Below, piece after piece: positions 16,345 through 25,552 of a stretch of 64,000 nucleotides of DNA. Source of the DNA: Enterococcus mundtii (GTDB lineage: Bacteria > Bacillota > Bacilli > Lactobacillales > Enterococcaceae); the NCBI RefSeq assembly GCF_002947535.1, contig NZ_PUAP01000021.1:1-64000 (forward strand), in the 5' to 3' direction. Both the position numbers and the translations under genes were made by a program. The notes below the pieces were generated by a model. It saw only the letters and a list, made by a program, of their open reading frames with translations, ran no database searches and was not told where the DNA came from. Position 1 is the stretch's first letter, and every line of letters begins with the position of its first letter.

Positions 16345-18222
16345 TCATGAAGCTTCTTCTGTAAACTGACTATTATATAGATCAGCATAAAATCCATCTT
16401 TTTCCATCAGTGTATCATGGTTTCCTGTTTCAACGATCGATCCTTGGTTCATCACGATAATATTATCCGCATCGCGAATTGTTGATAAGCGATGAGCAAC
16501 TACAAAACTTGTACGATTTTTCAATAAACGATTCATCGCTTTTTGGATCAAGATCTCCGTACGAGTATCGACACTTGAGGTTGCTTCATCCAAGATCAAG
16601 ACATCTGGATTTGCTAAGAATGCTCGGGCAATCGTGATCAATTGACGTTGACCTTGTGAGATATTACTTGCATCTTCATTTAAGATCGTATCATACCCAT
16701 CAGGTAATTTGCGGACAAATTCATCGACATGGGCAGCTTTCGCAGCTTCGATCACTTGTTCATCCGTCGCATCATCATTTCCATACTTGATATTGTCATA
16801 GATCGTTCCAGTAAATAACCATGTATCTTGAAGTACCATTGAAAATTGTGCACGTAATACATCACGAGAAACATCTCTCGTATCAACACCGTCATAGCGG
16901 ATGCTTCCGCCTGAAACATCATAAAAACGCTCCAATAGATTGATCAAAGTCGTTTTCCCAGCCCCAGTCGGACCAACAATAGCGACCATTTCACCTGGCT
17001 TCACATCCAAATTGAAATCTTTCATCAATAAGTGACCTGGCGTATAACCAAACTGCACATTTTCAAAACGAACTTTGTACGGTGTATTTTCTTCGACTGG
17101 TAAACCAGATTTTTCATTTGTCATCTCTTCTTCGTCTAAGACTTCAAAGACACGTTCAGCCGAAGCGACTGTTGATTGGATCGTATTCATCAAACTTGCC
17201 AATTGCGTGATTGGTTGAGAAAATTGCGTCGTATATTGTAAGAATGCTTGCACATCCCCTAATGCCATGTTCCCATTGGCTACTTTGATCCCACCAAGAA
17301 CAGCCACGAAGACGTATCCTAGATTTTTGACGAAGTTCATCAATGGCATGATGATTGCAGAAATAAACTGTGCTTTCCAACCAGAGGCATATAAATTTTG
17401 GTTTTCAATCTCAAAAACTGCTTGGTCTTTTGCTGTATGGTTGAACGTTTGGACGATCGTATGTCCAGCATAGGTTTCTTCTACTTGGTTGTTCAATAAT
17501 CCTAAACTCTTTTGTTGATCCGCAAAGAAAACCTGTGATTTCGGTGCAATGATCATCACGATGATCAAGCTCAATGGAATCATCAACAACGCCACTAATG
17601 TCAGTTGCCAGCTGATAGATAGCATCATGACGATGACCCCGATCAGTGTGACCGCACTTGTGACAAATTGAGTCAAGTTTTGTTGTAACGTGCTGGCGAT
17701 ATTGTCCATGTCGTTGATTGCTCGAGACATGATATCCCCATTCGTATGTGTATCATAATAAGAGATCGGCACACGATTCATTTTTGTCTCTAAATCATGT
17801 CTTAACTCGTATACCGTACGTTGAGATACGCGAGTCATAATGAATTGTTGCAAGAAGTTGAATACGGCAGAGATCAAGTACATCACAATCACTGTCGCAA
17901 TGATTTGACCAATTTTGTCAAAATCGATTGGGAATTTCGTGACTTGTTGCCCTTCTTGCATTTGTCTTGCGCCAAGCATCACACCGTTGAAAATTTCTGT
18001 GGTTGCTTTCCCTAGTACTTTGGGTGTCTGGATTTGGAAGACGACAGCTGCGATCGCTAAGACAAATACAGCAATGATCGCTACTAAACGCTTAGACATA
18101 TAGCCGAATAACCGGCGAACAGTGCCCCAAAAGTTTTTTGCTTTTTCTCCTTTAGCACCAATGTTGCGTCCTGGTCCACCACCCATTGGGCCTTGAGGAG
18201 GTCGGTTGTTTCCTTTACTCAT
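16345..18222 (-). CDS. Heterodimeric ABC multidrug exporter, second half (EfrD/LmrD-like)
   Basis: A 625-residue half-transporter: an N-terminal Gly/Pro-rich cytoplasmic tail (RPPQGPMGGGPGRN), six membrane helices (residues ~50-340) and a nucleotide-binding domain (385-625). Walker A GPTGAGKTT and Walker B LILDEAT with the catalytic Glu are intact, but the signature reads NISQGQRQ instead of LSGGQ. It overlaps the upstream partner by 4 nt. Together they form the asymmetric pair typical of BmrCD/LmrCD/EfrCD exporters of hydrophobic drugs and dyes. Which enterococcal pair is orthologous cannot be decided here. Confidence 0.85.
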   Translation of the reverse strand: MSKGNNRPPQGPMGGGPGRNIGAKGEKAKNFWGTVRRLFGYMSKRLVAIIAVFVLAIAAVVFQIQTPKVLGKATTEIFNGVMLGARQMQEGQQVTKFPIDFDKIGQIIATVIVMYLISAVFNFLQQFIMTRVSQRTVYELRHDLETKMNRVPISYYDTHTNGDIMSRAINDMDNIASTLQQNLTQFVTSAVTLIGVIVMMLSISWQLTLVALLMIPLSLIIVMIIAPKSQVFFADQQKSLGLLNNQVEETYAGHTIVQTFNHTAKDQAVFEIENQNLYASGWKAQFISAIIMPLMNFVKNLGYVFVAVLGGIKVANGNMALGDVQAFLQYTTQFSQPITQLASLMNTIQSTVASAERVFEVLDEEEMTNEKSGLPVEENTPYKVRFENVQFGYTPGHLLMKDFNLDVKPGEMVAIVGPTGAGKTTLINLLERFYDVSGGSIRYDGVDTRDVSRDVLRAQFSMVLQDTWLFTGTIYDNIKYGNDDATDEQVIEAAKAAHVDEFVRKLPDGYDTILNEDASNISQGQRQLITIARAFLANPDVLILDEATSSVDTRTEILIQKAMNRLLKNRTSFVVAHRLSTIRDADNIIVMNQGSIVETGNHDTLMEKDGFYADLYNSQFTEEAS

Positions 18223-19946
18223 GCTAAATCCTCCTCTCTCAATTGTGAGTTGACGATTTCTTTGTATGTTTCATTTGTTGCTAGTAATTCTTTATGCGTT
18301 CCTTTTCCAACAAGTTTTCCTTCATCTAATACTAAGATCGTATCTGCATCCATGACGGTACTTACTCGTTGTGCAACTAAAACGGTAATACTTTCTGTCA
18401 TATTTTCTTTTAATGCTTGACGGAGTTTCGCATCTGTTTTGAAGTCTAGTGCTGAGAATGAATCATCAAAGACATAGATATCGGCTTCTTTTACCAACGC
18501 ACGCGCAATGGCTAAACGCTGTCTTTGTCCACCAGAGAAATTTCCGCCGCCTTGTTCGACGTGACTATCTAAACCATCTTCCATTTCAGAGACAAAGTCT
18601 TTTGCTTGGGCGATCTCTAGTGCTTTCCAAATCATCTCATCTGTTGCGTCTTCTTTCCCATATTGCATATTCTCACGAATCGTTCCAGAAAAAAGTACAG
18701 CTTTTTGGGGAACGAAGCCCATCAATTCACGCAAGTTATATTGCGTCATATCAGCGATACTCGTTCCGTTGATCGCGATCTCACCCGATTCAATATCATA
18801 CAATCGCGGGATCAGATTTACTAAAGTCGTTTTTCCTGAACCTGTACCGCCAATGATAGCTACGATATCGCCGGATGACGCTTCAAAGTTGATATCTTCC
18901 AACGCTAGTTTTTCTGCGCCATGGTAACGGTAATTCACCTGTTTGAATGACAACCTTGCATCTTTCCCAGCTAAAGCAACCGTTTCTGGTTGTTCTGGAT
19001 CAACGATACCCGCGTCTTCTTCTAGTACTTCATTGATCCGATCAGCCGAAGCTTGGGCACGAGGAACCATGATAAAGATTGCTGATAGCATCATGAAACT
19101 AATCAAAATTTGCATCGCATAAGTCATGAAAGCAATCAGATTTCCGACCTCTAATGTCATATCCGCTATGTAGTGTCCACCGAACCATGTGATCGCTACG
19201 TTCGTCCCACTCATGATCAACGTCATCATCGGCATCATCAAGGCAACGATCGTGTTGACTTTGATTGCCGTATTTGTATAGTCTTTATTTGCTAAATCAA
19301 AACGATTTTCCTCAAAACGTGTTTTATCAAATGCTCGAATGACACGTACACCGGTTAATCCTTCACGAAAAACAAGGTTTAAGCGGTCCGTTTTCTTTTG
19401 CATACTCTTGAATAGAGGAACAGCAAAATACATGATACCACCGATCAAAATGATCATGACAGGAATCACGACTAAGAAAATCCTTGTCAATTGATGGTCC
19501 TTTTGATAAGCAAGAATACTTGCTCCAACAAGAGTGATCGGTGCATTGATCATCATCCGTAAAAACATTTGCATTACCAGTTGGATCTGCGTCACGTCAT
19601 TGGTTGTACGAGTGATCAATGAAGCTGTTCCATACTTATCGAATTTGTCTTTCGTCAAATTTTCGGCTTTTTGATAGACTTCTGTTCGTAATTGTTTTCC
19701 TAACTTTTGTGATTCACGTGTAGCAAAAAACGTATTGGCAATGGCGGCTAAAATACTGATCAAAGAAAATCCGATCATGACAAATCCCGTCTGCCAAATA
19801 TAGTCGACGTCACCTTGTGCTACGCCTTTGTCAATAATATTAGATGTTAACGTTGGCAAATAAAGATCTGCTAACACTTGAATAATCATAAAAACCGTTG
19901 CAGCGATTGCTGAGGTCAATGAAATTCGTTTGACAATTTTTAGCAT
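18219..19946 (-). CDS. Heterodimeric ABC multidrug exporter, first half (EfrC/LmrC-like)
   Basis: A 575-residue half-transporter with six membrane helices and a C-terminal NBD. Walker A is GGTGSGKTT and the signature NFSGGQRQR is canonical, but Walker B reads VFDDSFSALD: Asp replaces the catalytic Glu, so its own ATP site is degenerate. The active site of the dimer would therefore use Walker A/B of the partner and the signature of this subunit. The gene follows the TetR regulator by 15 bp and should be transcribed with it. Confidence 0.87.
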   Translation of the reverse strand: MLKIVKRISLTSAIAATVFMIIQVLADLYLPTLTSNIIDKGVAQGDVDYIWQTGFVMIGFSLISILAAIANTFFATRESQKLGKQLRTEVYQKAENLTKDKFDKYGTASLITRTTNDVTQIQLVMQMFLRMMINAPITLVGASILAYQKDHQLTRIFLVVIPVMIILIGGIMYFAVPLFKSMQKKTDRLNLVFREGLTGVRVIRAFDKTRFEENRFDLANKDYTNTAIKVNTIVALMMPMMTLIMSGTNVAITWFGGHYIADMTLEVGNLIAFMTYAMQILISFMMLSAIFIMVPRAQASADRINEVLEEDAGIVDPEQPETVALAGKDARLSFKQVNYRYHGAEKLALEDINFEASSGDIVAIIGGTGSGKTTLVNLIPRLYDIESGEIAINGTSIADMTQYNLRELMGFVPQKAVLFSGTIRENMQYGKEDATDEMIWKALEIAQAKDFVSEMEDGLDSHVEQGGGNFSGGQRQRLAIARALVKEADIYVFDDSFSALDFKTDAKLRQALKENMTESITVLVAQRVSTVMDADTILVLDEGKLVGKGTHKELLATNETYKEIVNSQLREEDLA

Positions 19947-19961
19947 TCGTTCCCCTTCTTT

Positions 19962-20606
19962 CTATTTATAAGCGCCATTTTTTATCCATGACAGTTTTAG
20001 ATTGAATTCTGCAATGGCTTGTTCAACAGAATACTCCTCAGAGGTTGAAAATGATTTATAGGCATGAGCAATCGTTGTAAATAGTGTACTCATGACTAAT
20101 TGAAACAATAATTCCATTTCATGGTCATCTTTTACTCTAAGATTGGAACGATCAATCAAACCAATCAACTCTTTGGACGCTTTTTTATGATTTTTATGTG
20201 GTGATGGACGATGTCCTTGTGGATGCGGCACGACTTTTCGTGAGGCGCGGTAATCCATGTGCATAAAAAGATGTTTGTAAAACGCGGCATTTTCACCTTC
20301 TAGAATATCTCGAATCATTTTCCCAAAATAAAGTTCAAAACCGATAAATAAGTCTCCGTTCGATTCTTTGATTAGTTGGATCATATTTTTTGTACTATCA
20401 CTACGAACGGTTTCAAAATAATAAAAATAAAGATCTTCTTTATCTTCAAAATATTGATAAAAACTACCCCTAGAGATCCCCGCAAGTTTCACGATCTGAG
20501 CAATCGAAGCTTCATTCAATGGTACTCTTGAAAATTCGACCCTGGCAGCTTCTAATAGTCTTTGCTGTTTTTCTTCAGGTAGATGAAAAAAAGTCTGTGT
20601 CGGCAT
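19962..20606 (-). CDS. TetR-family repressor of the ABC exporter
   Basis: A 214-residue TetR-type regulator. The N-terminal HTH reads ASIAQIVKLAGISRGSFYQYF; the C-terminal ligand domain is of the type common to exporter regulators. The start is placed at 20606 (GGGGAGGAAT upstream); an in-frame ATG at 20690 lies inside the promoter and cannot be used. The gene is first in an operon with both exporter halves, and its promoter carries two adjacent copies of a palindrome, so autorepression relieved by a drug-like ligand is likely. Confidence 0.88.
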   Translation of the reverse strand: MPTQTFFHLPEEKQQRLLEAARVEFSRVPLNEASIAQIVKLAGISRGSFYQYFEDKEDLYFYYFETVRSDSTKNMIQLIKESNGDLFIGFELYFGKMIRDILEGENAAFYKHLFMHMDYRASRKVVPHPQGHRPSPHKNHKKASKELIGLIDRSNLRVKDDHEMELLFQLVMSTLFTTIAHAYKSFSTSEEYSVEQAIAEFNLKLSWIKNGAYK

Positions 20607-20629
20607 CGCTGATTCCTCCCCACATAAAA

Positions 20630-20685
20630 ATGACACACTGTCATATGACACCTTGTCATTATAACACCATATGAATGTTTTGCAA
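20630..20685 (-). promoter_or_regulatory. Promoter of tetR-exporter operon with tandem palindromic operators
   Basis: Minus-strand -35 TTGCAA (20680-20685) and -10 TATAAT (20658-20663) with a 16-bp spacer. Two abutting 15-bp palindromes of the form ATGACA-N3-TGTCAT occupy 20630-20644 and 20645-20659, from the -10 box into the leader. Only the 3-base centres differ (CAC, CCT). This is what a TetR pair binding side by side would need. Confidence 0.85.
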
Positions 20686-20800
20686 GTCATTTACATTCTT
20701 TTTTCATAATTATTAAAAAAAGAATAAATCGAGTAAAAAGATTTGTTTCTACTATTCTATGCATCTAAAATAGGATCATTATATAAAAAGGAAGAATGCC

Positions 20801-21109
20801 ATGAACAAATCAATCACCGTCCACGAACTCTATTTCGTCTATCAAAAAAAGGATATAGTGATTTTAGATGTCCGTAAAACGAACGAGTATATAAAAAAAC
20901 ATTTAAGTCATTCAATATCCATTCCTATTGCCAGTTTATCCGCTCAATTAAATAATCTGGATACAAAAAAACAGTATTATATTGTTGGGGCAGCGAATCA
21001 TTTAGCACAAGAAGTTACTAGTTATCTAATAGAAAATGGTCTGCAAGCGACTTATGTCGTTGACAACATGAAACTATTTGAAAATCGTGAATTAACTAGT
21101 TCTCTTTGA
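20801..21109 (+). CDS. Rhodanese-like domain protein lacking the catalytic cysteine
   Basis: A 102-residue single rhodanese-fold protein: the strand/loop IVILDVRKTNEYIKKHLSHSISIP is the standard N-terminal rhodanese signature (DVR..E...HL..SI.IP). In active sulfurtransferases the next strand ends in a Cys-x5-Arg loop; here it reads YYIVGAANHLAQEV, with no Cys in the loop or anywhere in the protein. It is therefore probably not a sulfurtransferase. The start has GGAAG upstream. Divergent from the TetR operon; about 120 bp ahead of the azoreductase on the same strand. Confidence 0.8.
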   Translation: MNKSITVHELYFVYQKKDIVILDVRKTNEYIKKHLSHSISIPIASLSAQLNNLDTKKQYYIVGAANHLAQEVTSYLIENGLQATYVVDNMKLFENRELTSSL

Positions 21110-21214
21110 TCTTACTGGAAAATAACTTACTTTTTATCAGTAAAAATACTTGATAGCCTTTTCTGTTTCAAGTAAACTGGTATTGTTAGCAGTAAAGTTA
21201 ACAATTACGACTAA

Positions 21215-21847
<633 letters not shown>

Positions 21848-21887
21848 TCACTATTAGATAAACATTTCTCTAAAAATATCGAGAAAA

Positions 21888-21942
21888 GAAAAAAGGATTT
21901 CACTAAACATTCATTGCGAATGTTCGTGAAATCCTTTTTTCT
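21888..21942 (+). terminator. Terminator after azoreductase (bidirectional)
   Basis: Arms AAAAAAGGATTTCAC and GTGAAATCCTTTTTT with an inner AACATTC/GAATGTT stem. T/A tracts flank both sides, so it can also stop the minus-strand immunity gene whose stop is 38 bp away. Confidence 0.92.
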
Positions 21943-21979
21943 TTGTTGTAAAGTGGCTGTTCGGCGACGCTTAAAGTAA

Positions 21980-22276
21980 TTAATAACCATATCTAATACT
22001 AGAAATAGCCATCAGTTCATGTAGCTTTTCGGATTGATGCTCGTTGAGAGATACACCAGCTTTTTTCAATGCATTGGATATATCTAAATTCATACGGCTT
22101 AGAATGAACGGCACCGATGCTCCATCATTTTGTAATTTTTCTAGATAAGCTTGTAAAACCTCTCTAAGAGATTCATTTCCAAGGTCTAACGCTAAATCAG
22201 CTATCAATTCATTAATGATTGTTTCTGCTCTATTGCGTCGATCGTTTCCACCAGAAAACCATCTTAGATGACTCAT
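21980..22276 (-). CDS. Orphan class IIa bacteriocin immunity protein (mundticin/enterocin type)
   Basis: A 98-residue helical protein, MSHLRWFSGGNDRRNRAE at the start and SEKLHELMAISSIRYGY at the end. The length, the first residues and the IRYGY tail match what I recall of MunC, the mundticin KS/enterocin CRL35 immunity protein, with many substitutions. Such proteins form a four-helix bundle inside the cell and block pediocin-like bacteriocins acting through the mannose PTS. No YGNGV-type bacteriocin gene, leader peptide or exporter is next to it; neighbours are an azoreductase and small unknown genes. It may give protection against competitors. Confidence 0.82.
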   Translation of the reverse strand: MSHLRWFSGGNDRRNRAETIINELIADLALDLGNESLREVLQAYLEKLQNDGASVPFILSRMNLDISNALKKAGVSLNEHQSEKLHELMAISSIRYGY

Positions 22277-22376
22277 TTACGGTTGCTCCTTATCTTAATT
22301 TTTCAAGGAATATTACTACGCAAAATAAACTTTGGTTGAAATCAGATGTTAATAAATGAAAGAGCTCAAAAAATAT

Positions 22377-22547
22377 CTATTTGTTTTTTGAACTCTTTCT
22401 TGAACCAACTAAATAGGCAATAGAGAATCCTATGAACATACCTAACGTAATCCACCATTTGAATGGTCGATTTAATTGATAGGATAATCCCCAGTTTAAA
22501 AGTAGCGACAAAAGAAACGCACTAAAAATCATTTTCAACTCTTTCAT
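22377..22547 (-). CDS. Small membrane protein, 56 residues
   Basis: An open frame of 56 codons starting MKELKMIFSAFLLSLLLNW with GGGGGA 6 nt upstream of the ATG. Two hydrophobic segments (residues ~6-19 and ~31-47) are separated by SYQLNRPFKWW and followed by a basic tail (GSRKSSKNK). I do not recognise the family. It precedes the immunity gene on the same strand by 100 bp. A hairpin (GAAAGAG/CTCTTTC, 22359-22400) spans its stop codon and may be a weak terminator. Confidence 0.65.
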   Translation of the reverse strand: MKELKMIFSAFLLSLLLNWGLSYQLNRPFKWWITLGMFIGFSIAYLVGSRKSSKNK

Positions 22548-22645
22548 ACGTCCCCCATTTTTATCCTACTAAATAATTTTGTAATGCGATCGTATTGGTT
22601 CAAGATAAAATAGAAATCTTTTTTCTTCAGGCTATATTTCCTTCT

Positions 22646-22807
22646 TTAATTTTCAACATTACGAACATAATCATCGAAATACTGGATCAAATCACTTTTG
22701 ATCTTTTGGTATTCTTCTTCGCTATATTCTTTGTCTTCTATTTTCCCTTGAAAAAAAGGAATCTCTAATTCTTCACGTAAACGGTCTAATACTTCTTCTT
22801 TATTCAT
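22646..22807 (-). CDS. Small acidic protein, 53 residues
   Basis: A 53-codon frame, MNKEEVLDRLREELEIPFF at the start, rich in Glu/Asp/Lys and predicted mostly helical, with AAGGAG 8 nt before the ATG. No membrane segment or cysteine. It begins 11 bp after the stop of the lactonase gene, so it is probably co-transcribed with it. Function unknown. Confidence 0.65.
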   Translation of the reverse strand: MNKEEVLDRLREELEIPFFQGKIEDKEYSEEEYQKIKSDLIQYFDDYVRNVEN

Positions 22808-22818
22808 GTCATTACTCC

Positions 22819-23838
22819 TTAATCAAAGTAAACACAGACACACTCAGGTGCATAGATGTCTTTTTGGATCAATGTCAATTCTCCAGTTGTAGCATCACGT
22901 TTATACAAGGTAAGATTATCTGTATTCTGGTTGGCAGATACCACGTAATCATTTTCTGGATCTAAGGCGAAATCTCTTGGGAAATCTCCTTCAGTTGAGA
23001 TCGTTTGTACGTGTTCTAAATGTGAACCTTCTTCATTCACAGCAAATACAGCAATCGAATTATGTCCACGATTTGATGCGTAGACAAAACGTCCATCGTT
23101 TGAAATACGGATGGCAGCACCACCATTTTCCTCGGTGAATCCTTCAGGCAATGTACTGATTTTTTGTACTTCTTTGAATTCACCTGTTGTTTCATCATAG
23201 GAAAGAACACGAACTGTACTGTCTAACTCACCAAACAAATAAGCGAATTGATTATTAGGATGAAAAACTAAATGACGTGGGCCAGTTCCTGGCTCTACTT
23301 CTAATACAGCTTTTACAGCTAATTTACCATGGGCATCCACATCATATGTGTACACACGATCAGTTCCTAAATCACAGACTGCCAATCGTTGATCAGGTGT
23401 TAAGTCTGTGTAATGGACATGGGCATGATCTTGGTTTTTGTGTGGACCAGTCGGTTCTTGATGAAAGACTGCGTCTGTCGCCTCTAAACTACCGTCTTCA
23501 GTAATACGGTAAACATTGACTTCCCCTTTATGATAATTTGCGCCATAAACCAGTTGGCGTTTCTCATCAACTGTCACGTAACACAAAGGTGCGCCTGCTT
23601 CTGTTACCGCATTCAAAAAATTGTAAGAATCATCATATGCAGCTACCCCACCTAAGCCATCAACACTAGTTACTGAATACAGATTGCCTGCCTGACTTTT
23701 TGCCACATACGTTGGGCTATTTTCTTTAGCAACTAATGTTAGATTCTCTAAAGTGCCTTTGTCTGTATCTAATTCGATTTGATAAATCCCTTCACTTTTT
23801 CGTCTTGTATATGTTCCTAGAATGATTTTTTTTATCAT
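22819..23838 (-). CDS. Seven-bladed beta-propeller lactonase (6-phosphogluconolactonase-like)
   Basis: A 339-residue protein of the Pgl/YkgB lactonase family, in which repeated blades are recognisable (PTYVAKSQAGNLYSV, ATDAVFHQEPTGPHKNQDHAHV, GTGPRHLVFHPNNQFAYLF, NDGRFVYASNRGHNSIAVF, EGDFPRDFALDPENDYVV). The His/Arg-rich positions in PHKNQDHAHVH and GPRH are those conserved in the family. It would hydrolyse 6-phosphogluconolactone in the oxidative pentose phosphate path, though some relatives act on other lactones. ATG at 23838 is chosen because GAGGAGG lies 7 nt ahead; the ORF's first ATG overlaps that site. Confidence 0.85.
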   Translation of the reverse strand: MIKKIILGTYTRRKSEGIYQIELDTDKGTLENLTLVAKENSPTYVAKSQAGNLYSVTSVDGLGGVAAYDDSYNFLNAVTEAGAPLCYVTVDEKRQLVYGANYHKGEVNVYRITEDGSLEATDAVFHQEPTGPHKNQDHAHVHYTDLTPDQRLAVCDLGTDRVYTYDVDAHGKLAVKAVLEVEPGTGPRHLVFHPNNQFAYLFGELDSTVRVLSYDETTGEFKEVQKISTLPEGFTEENGGAAIRISNDGRFVYASNRGHNSIAVFAVNEEGSHLEHVQTISTEGDFPRDFALDPENDYVVSANQNTDNLTLYKRDATTGELTLIQKDIYAPECVCVYFD

Positions 23839-23975
23839 TTTGATCCTCCTCAAATTAAGAATTCTAATTTATTCTATCATACATCCATTCATGACGTTAA
23901 TCAAAGAGAATATGTTATACTGTTTTTGTAACCATAGAATCATTGATTTTTTTAGGAGTAAAGGAGAGAAATGAG

Positions 23976-24338
23976 ATGACTCAAGCAACGATAACAGAAA
24001 TTGGTAGGTCAGCAATCAATCCAGAGGAACCTTTGCTGATTTTATTCGATCAGTCGGCAACATCAGCGTTGCGTGACTATACGATCATTCAAGAATTTAG
24101 TACAAAAGAGAATTTTTCACTTCAACAAGGTGATCAAATTTCTTTTGATCATCAAGAATATACCATCGAACATGTTGGTCCGTTGGCCAATGAAAACTTG
24201 ACTACGGTTGGTCATGTTACTCTGGTTTTTGAAGAACCGCCAGCAGGTGACAAAATCGTCAATGGAATCTATTTGTCCCCCTATCAACTACCAGAAATCA
24301 CTGTCGGCACGAGCATCGACTATAAGCAGGTGAACTAA
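23976..24338 (+). CDS. Stand-alone PTS glucitol/sorbitol EIIA-like protein without the phospho-histidine
   Basis: A 120-residue protein matching the EIIA-Gut fold: ATITEIGRSAIN at the start and the family motif ENLTTVGHVTLVFEE with the following GIYLSPYQLPEITVG. In the E. coli protein the phosphorylated His lies in a FIHCHG motif; here the aligned stretch reads YTIIQEFSTKENF, with no His. There are no EIIB or EIIC partners nearby. The stop overlaps the start of the AI-2E transporter gene (TAATG). The start at 23976 has AAAGGAGAG upstream; an ATG 33 bp earlier lacks a site. A regulatory or partner role is more likely than sugar transport. Confidence 0.75.
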   Translation: MTQATITEIGRSAINPEEPLLILFDQSATSALRDYTIIQEFSTKENFSLQQGDQISFDHQEYTIEHVGPLANENLTTVGHVTLVFEEPPAGDKIVNGIYLSPYQLPEITVGTSIDYKQVN

Positions 24339-25495
24339 TGGAAGAGGATAAAAAGAGAAAAATCAAACCTGTTTCTTGGTTTTGGCGTTGGTTCTTGAAC
24401 AATCAAGTAGTGACGGCTTTATTAGTCGTTCTTTTGGTCTTACTGATCGTTTTCTTATTTACGAAAGTTTCTTATCTTTTTGAACCAATTTGGCAGTTTC
24501 TAGCAATCGTTGGTTTACCGATCATTCTATCAGGCATTCTGTATTACCTGATGAATCCTGTTGTAGACTATCTTGAAAAGAGAAAGGTCCCAAGGCTCTA
24601 CAGCATCATCGGTTTATTTATACTAGTAGTCGCTTTGATCGTCTGGGGAAGTGTAGTGATCATCCCGAAAATCCAGGAACAGACTGTCAGCTTTGTCAGC
24701 AATTTTCCACAATACGTCGAGACCATCGATGACAAATTAACCGAGATTTTTCGTGATCCACTATTCAGCCAATTCAGAGAGCAATTGGAAAATACAGGCG
24801 ACCAATTCATGAATTCTGCTGGTGATATTTTACAGAATCTATCAAAAAGCACGGTTCAAAGTTTAGGTAGTTTTGTTGGTGCTGTAGCTACGATCGTTGT
24901 TGCCGTATTGACGATGCCGTTTATTTTGTTTTATCTGTTGAAAGATGGGAAACAATTAGCGCCTTATTTGGTGAAATTCTTACCTACTCGGATGAGAGTC
25001 CCCACTTTGAAAGTCTTAGGTGAGATGAATGATCAGGTTTCTTCATATATTCGAGGACAGTTAACCGTCGCTTTTGCGGTTGCAATCATGTTTATGATTG
25101 GATTTGCGATCATTGGCTTAGATTATGCTGTCACTTTAGGGATTATTGCCGGTTTCTTGAATTTGATCCCTTACTTAGGCTCATTTTTAGCGATGATCCC
25201 TGCGGTATTTTTAGCCATCGTTGCAGGACCAATCATGTTGGTCAAAGTATTGATCGTTTTCGCCTTAGAGCAAACGATCGAAGGACGTTTGATCTCGCCA
25301 CTTGTACTAGGCAATCAGTTGTCGATCCATCCAGTGACGATTTTGCTTGTCCTATTGACATCTGGAAAACTATTTGGTGTGATCGGTGTGATTTTAGGAA
25401 TACCTGTCTATGCCGCAGCGAAAGTATTGATTTCTCATATTTTTGAATGGTACACTACGATTTCTTCTCTTTATGAAGAAAAACAACAAGAATAA
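24338..25495 (+). CDS. AI-2E family (PerM/TqsA-like) membrane transporter
   Basis: A 385-residue protein with about eight membrane helices and the family pattern: two N-terminal helices, a periplasm-like soluble stretch (IIPKIQEQTVSFVSNFPQYVETID), then a C-terminal bundle containing LGIIAGFLNLIPYLGSFLAMIPA and GRLISPLVLGNQLSIHP. Family members export small molecules or ions; the autoinducer-2 link is established only for TqsA, and some relatives are Na+/H+ antiporters. One-base overlap with the EIIA-like gene means coupled translation. A strong terminator follows directly. Confidence 0.85.
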   Translation: MEEDKKRKIKPVSWFWRWFLNNQVVTALLVVLLVLLIVFLFTKVSYLFEPIWQFLAIVGLPIILSGILYYLMNPVVDYLEKRKVPRLYSIIGLFILVVALIVWGSVVIIPKIQEQTVSFVSNFPQYVETIDDKLTEIFRDPLFSQFREQLENTGDQFMNSAGDILQNLSKSTVQSLGSFVGAVATIVVAVLTMPFILFYLLKDGKQLAPYLVKFLPTRMRVPTLKVLGEMNDQVSSYIRGQLTVAFAVAIMFMIGFAIIGLDYAVTLGIIAGFLNLIPYLGSFLAMIPAVFLAIVAGPIMLVKVLIVFALEQTIEGRLISPLVLGNQLSIHPVTILLVLLTSGKLFGVIGVILGIPVYAAAKVLISHIFEWYTTISSLYEEKQQE

Positions 25496-25496
25496 T

Positions 25497-25550
25497 AAAA
25501 ACCGAGATGATCGAGAATAGGAAACCTATTCTCAGTCGTCTCGGCTTTTT
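25497..25550. terminator. Bidirectional terminator between convergent genes
   Basis: Arms AAAACCGAGA and TCTCGGCTTTTT with an inner GAGAATAGG/CCTATTCTC stem. It lies between the AI-2E gene (plus) and the 143-residue gene (minus), ending 2-3 bases from both stops. Confidence 0.92.
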
Positions 25551-25552
25551 GA

